Shown one piece after another: positions 1 through 7,573 of a stretch of DNA of 14,275 nucleotides. Location of the stretch: positions 1-14,275 of the forward strand of contig JAYYOR010000002.1 of assembly GCA_036130055.1 (NCBI GenBank). Reading direction: 5' to 3'. The stretch comes from TMED69 sp036130055 (GTDB lineage Bacteria; Pseudomonadota; Gammaproteobacteria; Ga0077536). The position numbers were made by a program, and so were the translations under genes. Below the pieces are notes generated by a model, which made no database searches, was not told the origin of the DNA, and saw nothing but the letters and a program-made list of their open reading frames with translations. Positions within the stretch are counted from its first letter, which is position 1. Every line of letters starts with the position of its first letter.

Positions 1-262
1 AAGCATTAGCTTGCATGGTTCCATGCATTCTATCTCCAGCCTTATATGCCTGTAATGCGCTCACGATATATTCTTTATTTTGGCCGCCTATTTTAGGGAC
101 CTTGTAGGATGGGTAGACATTAAAATATCCAGTCACCGCATGGCAACCAAGACATGCTTCCGATTTTTTTTTGCCAACCAACGGGTCTCCATCTAAAGAA
201 AAAGCCCGAAAACTTAAAATCATAAAAAATATGACGATTAAAGTGTAATCTGTCCGAAACAT
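1..262 (-). CDS. Small periplasmic c-type cytochrome, C-terminus outside window
   Basis: An open frame of 87 codons starts at an ATG (262-260) and runs off the left edge without a stop. The N-terminus is a signal peptide: hydrophobic residues 8-20, with likely cleavage near residues 22-23. A heme-attachment motif CLGCH lies at residues 37-41, so Cys37 and Cys40 would bind heme c covalently and His41 would be an axial ligand. The following IGGQN...YIVSALQAYKAG stretch and MHGTM (residues 79-83) resemble cytochrome c4/c553-type single-heme proteins, where the later Met (probably Met83) is the second ligand. Such proteins carry electrons in the periplasm. A GGGA ribosome-binding-like stretch lies 6 bases before the ATG, and an AT-rich -10-like TATAAA maps to 281-286 on the minus strand. 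It diverges from dksA. The redox partner cannot be told from sequence. Confidence 0.85.
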   Translation of the reverse strand, partial: MFRTDYTLIVIFFMILSFRAFSLDGDPLVGKKKSEACLGCHAVTGYFNVYPSYKVPKIGGQNKEYIVSALQAYKAGDRMHGTMQANA

Positions 263-507
263 ATCCTGTCCCACAAAAAATTTATATAAATACGTTGGTT
301 TGGCGAAGAATGGCCAACCTAGTGAATATAATACATCAGAATCGTTTTTTTTTCTCTTTATTAGCAGGAAAACACCCTTTCAAAGCGATGAACATACCAT
401 CACTTCCTTTTTCAGTCTTTTTTAACCAAAAACTATGAAAAAACGAACGTTTGGAGGAAAACGCCGCTGTGAAGGCCTAAAATTCGTTTAAATTATCATT
501 CTCTGGT

Positions 508-540
508 TTGCATTTTGAAGAAAAGTAGAAAATATATAAG
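508..540 (+). promoter_or_regulatory. Weak candidate promoter upstream of dksA
   Basis: TTGCAT at 508-513 is a reasonable -35-like hexamer. It is followed by the AT-rich run AATATATAAG (531-540), which could supply a -10, though none of its hexamers combines a good match with a 17-base spacer. Transcription from here would start near 545 and give a leader of about 80 bases containing the hairpin at 559-593. This is inference from weak consensus matches. Confidence 0.2.
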
Positions 541-558
541 TTTTTACTTGCGCTATCG

Positions 559-593
559 CCCGAAAATGATTAGATTTTCTGGTTTTTTTTTTT
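559..593 (+). terminator. Terminator-like hairpin with T11 tract, upstream of dksA
   Basis: The arms 559-567 and 574-582 pair in eight of nine positions: CC/GG, one C-T mismatch, then GAAAAT/ATTTTC. They enclose the 6-base loop GATTAG, and 11 consecutive T follow at 583-593. This is the layout of an intrinsic terminator on the plus strand. No plus-strand gene precedes it in the window, so it either ends an unrecognised small RNA or attenuates the dksA transcript, whose start codon is at 628. The stem is AT-rich, so efficiency is uncertain. Confidence 0.55.
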
Positions 594-627
594 AAAAAGA
601 TATTTGAATACCTAAAAGACCGACCCT

Positions 628-1260
628 ATGAACAAGAAAAAAGTAATTAAAAAAGCAAATTCAACTGCCAAAAAAACTACCAAAACAGCGGCATCAAAGC
701 AAACCGCAAAGAAACCGGCTAAAACTGCAAAGAAGAAAGTCAGCAGAAAAACGAATGTCAAAAAGAAGATTGTTCCAGCTAAAAATCTGCAATCAAAGAA
801 AACTAAAAATCTGCCCGAATTTAGCTCAAACACAAACTCAAAAAATATCAATCTCTCGCCCGACTATAGACCAAATGATAATGAAGAATACATGAATGGG
901 ATGCAGTTGGCTTACTTCGAAGTCAAATTGAATCAATGGAAAAACGAATTAATAAATCAATCCCAAGAGACTCTCTATAATTTAAAAACTGAATCAAGAG
1001 ATGTAAGCGATGAAGCCGAGAGGGCAAGTCGAGAAAGCGATAACATTCTTGAACTAAGGACTCGAGACAGGTATAGGAAGCTTTTAGCTAAGATAGACTC
1101 AGCTCTTCGGAGAATCGGTGATGGAACATATGGATTCTGCGAGGAAACAGGTGAAGAAATAGGTCTACGTCGACTGGAAGCAAGACCAACCGCTACTCTC
1201 ACAGTTGATGCGCAAGAGAGGAGAGAAATGTTTCAAAAACAGTTTCGAGATGATCGTTAA
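628..1260 (+). CDS. dksA: DksA/TraR-family RNA polymerase-binding regulator with long Lys-rich N-terminal tail
   Basis: DksA enters the RNA polymerase secondary channel and, with ppGpp, adjusts initiation at rRNA, tRNA and amino-acid promoters. Residues about 85-165 match the helical coiled-coil part. The tip reads DEAERAS (128-134), keeping the residues matching E. coli Asp71 and Ala76, with Glu131 in place of Asp74. The C-terminal globular part has the signature YGFCEETGEEIGLRRLEARP (168-187). Of the four zinc cysteines of E. coli DksA only Cys171 remains; the others are Thr174, Thr192 and Ala195, as in zinc-independent DksA2-like and alphaproteobacterial forms. Residues 1-60 are a disordered Lys/Ala/Thr tail resembling histone H1, which makes the protein 210 residues against about 151 in E. 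coli. No good ribosome-binding site precedes the ATG. The stop overlaps the addA stop head to head. Family assignment is firm; the role of the tail is unknown. Confidence 0.93.
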   Translation: MNKKKVIKKANSTAKKTTKTAASKQTAKKPAKTAKKKVSRKTNVKKKIVPAKNLQSKKTKNLPEFSSNTNSKNINLSPDYRPNDNEEYMNGMQLAYFEVKLNQWKNELINQSQETLYNLKTESRDVSDEAERASRESDNILELRTRDRYRKLLAKIDSALRRIGDGTYGFCEETGEEIGLRRLEARPTATLTVDAQERREMFQKQFRDDR

Positions 1261-4200
1261 ATTTCCTTTATCTCCGAGTGGGGCCATTGATGCCAGAAAT
1301 CATAAAGCGGGAAGTAAATTCCTAACATTAGAGGGCCATCTCTTAGCTCAGACATAATTTGACCGTAGAAGTTCAGTTGGGGCCGATGTCTTTTTATCTC
1401 CTCTTGCAAAAAATTCTCTAAGTCCTTGCCTCGGTGGTAGCCTGTCTTAAAGTCCACAACCCAGTTCACCTTTTTTTTATCTGTAAAAATTCTATCCATT
1501 ATTAGGTTCTCATTCGAACCACGAAGGGAAGTCATAACTTGATATTCCGTCTGAACAGAATGATGATCACTGGAAAATAACCAATTGCACCTCTCACTGC
1601 TGCTTATATTCTGCAGACAAGTTTTAATTCTATCGAGGGCATTTCTCTCTTTCGAAGTTGAAAGACCCAGAGACCAAATTCTTTGTTCAGCATAATTTAT
1701 ACAATTCAACTTCCATCTATCCTTGTCCAATCCAAAGGAAGAGTTGTCAATTCTTTCCAATATTTCATGAATTATTATTCCAACGCAGCGAGCTATGTTG
1801 GTCGCCCAATCGAATTCCAAATTTATTTTGTTAAATTCAGGTTCTTTATAGGACTCATAGTGGTGGGACTTCAGGGGATCTTTAGCTAACACAACTTTTT
1901 TATAAATATCTTTCTTTTTTTTAATGGAACCTAAAGAGGAAAAATTAAACTCTTCTATTTGAGGACGCTCTAAAGCACTGGCTAGAAGAGATTGGAGAGA
2001 GTTTGGTTGCGACGAAAAAGAATCGTCAGAATTATTTGTCCTTTCGAACTCGCCTAAAATAAATATTTTGTTTTTAGCACGTGTTAAAACAACATAAAGA
2101 AGCCTAATAACCTCATCTATCCGATTCCGTTTTTCAAAATTGTTTACAAAATTATAAAAGGAGGCCAGATCATCTTTTACAAAAGGCGCTACTAAACCTA
2201 TAGACTGGGTTTTTCTTGTCTTAACGAGTTTTGACGCTATAATGCTCGATTCCTCATACCTCGGCCTTTTATTTAGACCCGGTAAGATAACATAATCGAA
2301 CTCAAGACCTTTTGACTTATGAATGGTCATTAACTGAATTTTTATATTCCCACTATGATCAGCTTCGGAGAATGGAACATTTAATCGACTTTCTAGCTTT
2401 GCGTTCGTGATTAATTTCTCTTCATTTTCCAGGTAATTTAGTTCTTTAAAGAAAATATTCGCTGCTAAAAATGAATTTGAATCGGTGAAATACTGACCAC
2501 CATCTAGCGCATGCCATATCTTCATAACAACAGAACTTAAAGTAAGAAATTGAAGCTCCTTCCGCCCCGCTTCAAGTAAGTCTATTAAATCAAAGTAACA
2601 ACTCAACCTTGGATCATTTTGGCGCAAATTTTTGAAATTGCTTGAAAAAAAACTATCTGTAAAATCGTAGATCTCAGCCAGTGACATTCCTATCCAAGGT
2701 CCTGATATAAAGGTTAAAAATGCCACTTTATCTTCTGGGTGAAGAAGACATCTAGTGATGGCAAGCAATTCATTAACAACTGCAAATTCCTTAATCGTAC
2801 GGATATCAGAGGTAACAAACGTTATATTTGATTTGTTTAGTTGTTGAATTATCTTGTGTAGGTGTGAGCGGCTACGAGCGAGTATACCAACCGTGATTTT
2901 CTCCCCATTCCTATTTGCCTTTATCGAGATTTTTTTTATTATTTCTAAAACAATTTTTGCCTCATGTTCATCACCGTATTTTTTAGTGTTGAAAAAAGCA
3001 ACCGGTCTCTCTTCGCTTTTTTTAACAGCGATTTGTGGCTTAAAATTTAAGTTGTCGCAACCGTTAGCCTCGATAATTTTAGGCATAATGTCATTGACCC
3101 ATTTAACAAGTTCTGACTGGGAGCGAAAGTTAGATTTTAAAATTATTAGGTCCAAATGAATATTTGCGAATTCTCCAGTCTCTAACATCTCATTGAAATG
3201 TTCTGGTAATGCTTTCCTAAATCGATAAATAGATTGCATAAAATCCCCAACCATAAACAAAGAATTCCTTTTGTCTCCATCCCAATAGCCTATAATCTTA
3301 CTTATTAAGGCCAATTGTGCTGCAGAAGTATCTTGTACTTCATCAACTAGGATATGGGTAAACCAGAAACCTAAATTGTCATAAAAATATTCATTATTTA
3401 ATTTTTCATCTAATAAGTTGAGGCCATCAAGCAAAAGTTGACAAAAATCAATCTTTCGATGTTCGATGAAAGTTAAATTGAGATACGCTGTAGCATATTT
3501 AAAAATCATGCTAGTTTCTTTCAGCAGATGTCCTTCAAACTCCGACAAGCCAGTAGGATGTAAGTTTGCTAATTCAGATAAACCATCACGCAGAACCCTA
3601 TTTTTATTTAAACTGTCAACAAAATCCTTCCAATCACTTTTCATTCTTAGAACTTCATTTTTATCTAAGCCTGCACTGGGAAATCCAGAAGATTTGGTTA
3701 TTCTTTTTTTTAACGACAAGTCTTGATTGAAGACAATGCGTTTAAGGATCTTTTGCCAAAGTTCAATATTTTTAAAGTTTAAAGTAAAAGAGCTGGGTAT
3801 TTTTTCTTCGTTCAAATTGAAAGCTGAATAGTTGTATAAACTAATTAATTGATCCAGAAATTCAGAACTAAAAGATGTTCTCACATCTGATATCTTTTGT
3901 TCGGCGTAGTTTCTATAACTTTTATTTATGATATCTTTGTTCAAGTCTAAACCAACATCCATTAGATAATGCTGTCTATGAGCTAGCATTCCAATAATAA
4001 ATTTTTCTAATCGTATCCAATCGTTGTCTAGATTAGTCAATAATTTATTTTGATTTTTTTTCCCTTCCTGCAAGACAAACTGACTTATCGCCCTTCGTGC
4101 TGATTTTTTGTATAGGTCTTCTGGAAACTCTTCAATAGAATATGTGTGAGCTCCCACTCTGCCTGACGGCACCCTTGCTTTCAACCAAACACAAAAAGCA

Positions 4201-4532
4201 TCCATTGTCATTATCGATAGTCTCGAGGGATCGTTATGCAGATTCCACTTTTTACTCTTCGACTTATCTTTGATGATTTTTAATGCAAGTGCGAGTTCAT
4301 GCTCCAACTCACCTTCACAACTATTAAGGAAAGCCATAACTCTTTCACGCATCTCCTCCGCTGCTTTTTTTGTAAATGTTATTGCTAGTACCTTTTCAGG
4401 CCGGTCAGACGAAGCCAGAGCCAATATAAATCTATTAATCAGAAGTGTAGTTTTACCAGACCCTGCAGCAGCTTGAACAATGAATGACCTGGTCAAATCG
4501 CGTGTTTTTTTTCGATCAGAACTATCGATCAT
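1257..4532 (-). CDS. addA: AddA-type UvrD-family helicase with C-terminal nuclease domain
   Basis: This is the motor and nuclease subunit of an AddAB-type complex, which unwinds and resects double-strand DNA ends for RecA-dependent repair. Superfamily 1A helicase motifs appear in order: Walker A QAAAGSGKTT (20-29), motif Ia ITFTKKAAEEM (about 51-61), Walker B VDEVQD (396-401), motif III GDFMQSIYRFR (about 427-437), motif IV SNFRSQ, motif V TIHKSKGLEFDYV (736-748) and motif VI LLYVVLTRAKNK with Arg818. A PD-(D/E)XK nuclease domain follows, with His922, Asp1013 and the DFK triad Asp1027-Lys1029, so both activities look intact. The protein has 1091 residues, close to the family range. The ATG overlaps the addB stop as ATGA (4529-4532). 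No independent ribosome-binding site is seen, suggesting translational coupling. It could equally be named a RecB-like UvrD helicase-nuclease. Confidence 0.92.
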   Translation of the reverse strand: MIDSSDRKKTRDLTRSFIVQAAAGSGKTTLLINRFILALASSDRPEKVLAITFTKKAAEEMRERVMAFLNSCEGELEHELALALKIIKDKSKSKKWNLHNDPSRLSIMTMDAFCVWLKARVPSGRVGAHTYSIEEFPEDLYKKSARRAISQFVLQEGKKNQNKLLTNLDNDWIRLEKFIIGMLAHRQHYLMDVGLDLNKDIINKSYRNYAEQKISDVRTSFSSEFLDQLISLYNYSAFNLNEEKIPSSFTLNFKNIELWQKILKRIVFNQDLSLKKRITKSSGFPSAGLDKNEVLRMKSDWKDFVDSLNKNRVLRDGLSELANLHPTGLSEFEGHLLKETSMIFKYATAYLNLTFIEHRKIDFCQLLLDGLNLLDEKLNNEYFYDNLGFWFTHILVDEVQDTSAAQLALISKIIGYWDGDKRNSLFMVGDFMQSIYRFRKALPEHFNEMLETGEFANIHLDLIILKSNFRSQSELVKWVNDIMPKIIEANGCDNLNFKPQIAVKKSEERPVAFFNTKKYGDEHEAKIVLEIIKKISIKANRNGEKITVGILARSRSHLHKIIQQLNKSNITFVTSDIRTIKEFAVVNELLAITRCLLHPEDKVAFLTFISGPWIGMSLAEIYDFTDSFFSSNFKNLRQNDPRLSCYFDLIDLLEAGRKELQFLTLSSVVMKIWHALDGGQYFTDSNSFLAANIFFKELNYLENEEKLITNAKLESRLNVPFSEADHSGNIKIQLMTIHKSKGLEFDYVILPGLNKRPRYEESSIIASKLVKTRKTQSIGLVAPFVKDDLASFYNFVNNFEKRNRIDEVIRLLYVVLTRAKNKIFILGEFERTNNSDDSFSSQPNSLQSLLASALERPQIEEFNFSSLGSIKKKKDIYKKVVLAKDPLKSHHYESYKEPEFNKINLEFDWATNIARCVGIIIHEILERIDNSSFGLDKDRWKLNCINYAEQRIWSLGLSTSKERNALDRIKTCLQNISSSERCNWLFSSDHHSVQTEYQVMTSLRGSNENLIMDRIFTDKKKVNWVVDFKTGYHRGKDLENFLQEEIKRHRPQLNFYGQIMSELRDGPLMLGIYFPLYDFWHQWPHSEIKEI

Positions 4533-6994
4533 TTTTTACTATTTTCAAACGTTTTTATTCTACAAAAGAGCTTTTGGTCGCAGAAATTACATGTGGCTTC
4601 CGGTTTCTTTGGTATCCTTGCCGCAAATCCATTATTAATTTCTTGATTAAGGTTAACTAAATCCTCATGCCAGCTCTTATTATCGTTAGCCTGTAAAATC
4701 TTCGATATCACACTTGCGGTTTTTTGATGAACCTTAGCAACCGAAAAACTTTTAACCTTATCCAAACCAACCAAGATAGAATATAAATATAACTGTGGAG
4801 CATTTATTCTAGGTGGTTCCAAATCTCCTTTAATGAACGTCCCTGTCTTATAGTCTACCACTCGGAGAGAACCGTCAGCTAACCGATCCAGTCGATCTAG
4901 TCTACACGACACCGGGGAATCGAAAACCTTTCCATTAACTTTTTTCTCGATACCTACAACTTTAAAATCTTCCCCTTTTTTTTCAAATTCAAGCCAATTT
5001 AAAATCAACTTTTTTATTCTATTTTTTTCAATATCTATAATTGGAGCCTCGCAATTCACGAGGTTTTTAGATTTTTTAAATACACTTTCAACATTAATCA
5101 TAATTATCTGAGCTAATCCGTCAATGTTTTTTGATTTTAAATTTTCCGAACTCTTTATGTCGGCCCAAAAATTAGCGAGCACATCATGAACTAGGACACC
5201 CTGTAATTTTTTATCAATACCAGGACTGGGCTCCTCTATAGCTTTAGAATCTAGTCGATGAATCGCATAACCTTTAAAAGGGCAAGCAGCTTGATCCGCA
5301 AAAAATGATACAGAACGGTAACTTTGTTTGCCTGTTTTAGAACGAGCACCATAAAGATTTTCATAGTCAACAGAACGTATTAAAACCTTTTCAGTCTTAG
5401 TTAGTTCATGTGATTTAGGTATTACTGGTTCACTGTCTATAAAAGTAGATTTAAGGTTTTTGACCCCCCTAGTATACTCACTATAACTTATAATGATTTC
5501 TTGCTTATTAACTAGAAACGAATCAAACAGTTTTTGTCTTAGCTGAAAATCTACTGTAGGATCAATCCCTGAAACCATTGCTTTTATCTGAGGCTCCAAG
5601 GGTAAAAAATTAGAAAACTGGTTTTTGAGGCGAGGTTTGCCGTTACACATGCCAATCAGCCACAAATGAGTAGGTTGAACAGAGGAAACTTGGTCTGGAT
5701 CCAAAACAAACAGATTACTGGATTCTACTGCATATCTGATTTCTACCACCTCCAGCTTTCTTGTTAGATAGTAAGAAAAATCATAGAAACTTATTTCCCC
5801 GGCACCCAAAGCATCTAATGAACAAAGTGAATCGCAAACCGATGACCAACTCTGAAAAACCTTTTCCTGCAGGGAGTTACTAGCTCTATCGCTCAACCAG
5901 TCGATATCTTGAAGGAAATCATTGACCAGCTGAACCCATAAAGAAATTTTTTTACTACCCTGCCTCTGATTAAGAAACTGTTTAAATCGTTTCAAAAATT
6001 TTATAAATAGTGGGCATGAATGGAGGAGTTTTTTGTTAGAGAGTAGGTCTTCTAATGACATTTGATAGATTCCAGAAGCTCGGAATTCAGCATCAATGAT
6101 AGAGCGACTATTAATTTCCTTATTTACCCCGAAAAGATTGCGATTAGTCAAAAGATAACTTAAATGTTCCCAAGTAAAGATATGGTCCAATTTAAATAAT
6201 TCTAGAGGCAACCTAACCATTGACTGTTTAGATATTTTTTCTTGCGCAGCTAGTGAATAAAAATTCATCTTCATATGTTTGCCAATTATTGTCGCATATT
6301 CTATATCTTGTTTATCTACCACTATTGCAATTCTTGATTCCAAGCGTTTTTTAATTAAACCATCAGCCCATAGAAACGCCTCCCGAATTTCATCGTCAAA
6401 AGATGGAAATAAATATAAAGAATAATCGCATTGACGAGTAAAATTTGAATCAGATGGCTCAGCTAGAGAAATAATTTTTTTTTCAAGAGGAAGCGGTAAA
6501 TTAAAACCTAATATTTGAAATTTTCTCCCATTTAAGTAGATTGGAAAATCATGGAGTAATAGGTTTGTATCAACAAGCTTGTTATCCTTTAAGAAGGATT
6601 GATATTGGTTACATAAATGATGAAAATTTTTTTGGTCCTCGTTTAATTGACCTGAGTATTTGATATCGTAGAAAATGTTCGTGGCCAGATTAAAGGCCTG
6701 CCTGGCCTTGACGCCGAGCTCAAAAGCATGCCCTAATTCACATTTACTATTTTCTTTTACCAAAGTCATCCATAAAAATTCCTCTTGATTTTGGTTTAAT
6801 AAAAATTTAGTCTGCTGTCTTTGTTTTCCAGCATATGTCCGGTCCCAAAAAGATTCGGAAAAAAAATCATCTAAGGTTTGTACTCTAGCTAACGAGGAAA
6901 CTTTTTTCTGATTTAATATCTGTATTTCTAATGTTTTAAGTCGTAGCTTCAAACTTGCTAAATCTGGCACTATTTCTAATTTATTTTGATCCAA
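4529..6994 (-). CDS. addB: AddB-like nuclease/scaffold subunit with iron-sulfur cysteines
   Basis: This is the partner of AddA. It belongs to the proteobacterial AddB-like 'probable DNA repair protein' family: an inactive helicase-like body with no Walker A seen, then a nuclease domain. The nuclease residues are His603 (in GVLVHDVL), Asp700 (in RLDRLDRL) and Asp714-Tyr-Lys716. Four cysteines, Cys571 (AACPFKGYA) and Cys802/Cys805/Cys811 (CNFCDQKLFC), match the pattern that binds a 4Fe-4S cluster bracing the AddB nuclease domain. The protein has 821 residues, shorter than Bacillus AddB. The start is a TTG at 6994-6992: an in-frame TAA lies three codons upstream, no ATG follows until about codon 77, and an AGG ribosome-binding element sits 9 bases before it. 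It follows terB by 48 bases and overlaps addA by 4. The N-terminal part is divergent, so the name rests mainly on the C-terminus and the partner gene. Confidence 0.85.
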   Translation of the reverse strand: MDQNKLEIVPDLASLKLRLKTLEIQILNQKKVSSLARVQTLDDFFSESFWDRTYAGKQRQQTKFLLNQNQEEFLWMTLVKENSKCELGHAFELGVKARQAFNLATNIFYDIKYSGQLNEDQKNFHHLCNQYQSFLKDNKLVDTNLLLHDFPIYLNGRKFQILGFNLPLPLEKKIISLAEPSDSNFTRQCDYSLYLFPSFDDEIREAFLWADGLIKKRLESRIAIVVDKQDIEYATIIGKHMKMNFYSLAAQEKISKQSMVRLPLELFKLDHIFTWEHLSYLLTNRNLFGVNKEINSRSIIDAEFRASGIYQMSLEDLLSNKKLLHSCPLFIKFLKRFKQFLNQRQGSKKISLWVQLVNDFLQDIDWLSDRASNSLQEKVFQSWSSVCDSLCSLDALGAGEISFYDFSYYLTRKLEVVEIRYAVESSNLFVLDPDQVSSVQPTHLWLIGMCNGKPRLKNQFSNFLPLEPQIKAMVSGIDPTVDFQLRQKLFDSFLVNKQEIIISYSEYTRGVKNLKSTFIDSEPVIPKSHELTKTEKVLIRSVDYENLYGARSKTGKQSYRSVSFFADQAACPFKGYAIHRLDSKAIEEPSPGIDKKLQGVLVHDVLANFWADIKSSENLKSKNIDGLAQIIMINVESVFKKSKNLVNCEAPIIDIEKNRIKKLILNWLEFEKKGEDFKVVGIEKKVNGKVFDSPVSCRLDRLDRLADGSLRVVDYKTGTFIKGDLEPPRINAPQLYLYSILVGLDKVKSFSVAKVHQKTASVISKILQANDNKSWHEDLVNLNQEINNGFAARIPKKPEATCNFCDQKLFCRIKTFENSKK

Positions 6995-7042
6995 CGTTGC
7001 TTACCTAAGGTTTACAATCTGCTTAATAAATTAAATAACTAT

Positions 7043-7492
7043 TTATTTATCATCTAAGACTTTTAGCTTTGCAGTAATAAAATCCTGATCCGATAGGTAA
7101 ATTAAGTCCTTAATTTTACGAATATAATATTCCTCGTACTTGTCGATCCGATTATCTGCATTAGCCACCTCCCAAAGCGCTTGTAATAATCTAAGTTTTT
7201 TTTCTTTATCCCATTCTTTATTAATTAAGTCTGTAAATTCGTACAAAGAAGTCGCGTCATCTGATTTCTCCTTAATAGTTTCTTTAAAAACATCATCAAT
7301 TTTTAATGCACTATTTTGAAAAGAATATTTCAAATGATTGATAGCGATATTAATTTCGTCATCTGCTATATCGTCATCAGCTCTGGCAATCTCAATCAGA
7401 AGGACTCCAGCTGCAATAGCTATCTGCTGGGCTTCATCCTCCTCTTTTACTTCGTTGCTATTACCTAATAAACTTTTTATTCTGTTTAACAT
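7043..7492 (-). CDS. TerB-family (tellurite resistance TerB-like) acidic helical protein
   Basis: This is a 149-residue, all-helical, acidic protein. Typical TerB-family features are an N-terminal helix with IEIARADDDIADDEI and a C-terminal repeat-like helix set with LWEVANADNRIDKYEEYYIRKI. The clustered acidic residues are those proposed to bind metal in this fold. The molecular function of stand-alone TerB proteins is not established, and tellurite resistance should not be assumed. I chose the ATG at 7492-7490 over the longer frame beginning at 7540, because AGGA lies 8 bases before it and the resulting MLNRIKSLLG start is usual for the family. It is the first gene of a minus-strand set terB-addB-addA and diverges from rsmE. 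Its presence ahead of addB hints at a link to DNA repair or stress, which is inference only. Confidence 0.8.
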   Translation of the reverse strand: MLNRIKSLLGNSNEVKEEDEAQQIAIAAGVLLIEIARADDDIADDEINIAINHLKYSFQNSALKIDDVFKETIKEKSDDATSLYEFTDLINKEWDKEKKLRLLQALWEVANADNRIDKYEEYYIRKIKDLIYLSDQDFITAKLKVLDDK

Positions 7493-7573
7493 AGAATGAT
7501 TCCTAAAATGGTTACAAATAATAATATGATCAAGTAACATGATCCAATATACAATCTTATACTATTCTATCTG
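7493..7573. promoter_or_regulatory. Divergent promoter region between terB and rsmE
   Basis: These 81 AT-rich bases must carry promoters for both directions. For rsmE a TATACT hexamer at 7558-7563 is a good -10 and would place the transcript start only a few bases before the ATG at 7574. No good -35 is seen. The hexamer ATGATC occurs twice in direct orientation (7526-7531 and 7539-7544), 13 bases apart, which could be a regulator site or chance. The terB ribosome-binding site AGGA lies at the left end. Confidence 0.4.

Larger units (their letters stand above)
263..627. other. Gene-free spacer between cytochrome c and dksA
   Basis: These 365 AT-rich bases hold no convincing gene. Two mini-frames (388-438 and 435-491, 16 and 18 residues) lack ribosome-binding sites. 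Visible structures are: a hairpin at 297-319 (arms TTGGC/GCCAA plus GG/CC with one bulged T) in the presumed 5' leader of the cytochrome gene; a palindrome AAACGAACGTTT at 441-452; a longer inverted pair AAACGAA (441-447) / TTCGTTT (483-489); and the terminator-like hairpin at 559-593. Divergent promoters for the cytochrome and dksA should lie here. Confidence 0.6.

Noticed and set aside
13..30. Palindromic-looking GCATGG/CCATGC at the left edge
   Set aside because: It falls inside the cytochrome c coding frame (Met-His-Gly-Thr-Met region) and is explained by codons; GCATGG/CCATGC is a coincidental inverted pair.
435..491. 18-residue basic mini-frame starting MKKRTFGGKRR
   Set aside because: There is no ribosome-binding site before its ATG and no family match; too short to call without expression data.
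612..851. Open frame antisense to the Lys-rich dksA tail
   Set aside because: It is a Phe/Leu-rich mirror of Lys/Ala codons, with no family resemblance; dksA on the other strand explains it.
2854..3159. Antisense frames inside addA (also 1683-1889, 3466-3726 and 4270-4476)
   Set aside because: They lie wholly within a well-supported helicase gene, lack recognisable domains and follow from its codon composition.
7493..7540. Upstream start giving the TerB-like protein 16 extra residues
   Set aside because: The ATG at 7492-7490 has AGGA at proper spacing and a family-like N-terminus; the extension MLLDHIIICNHF does not look like part of the fold.
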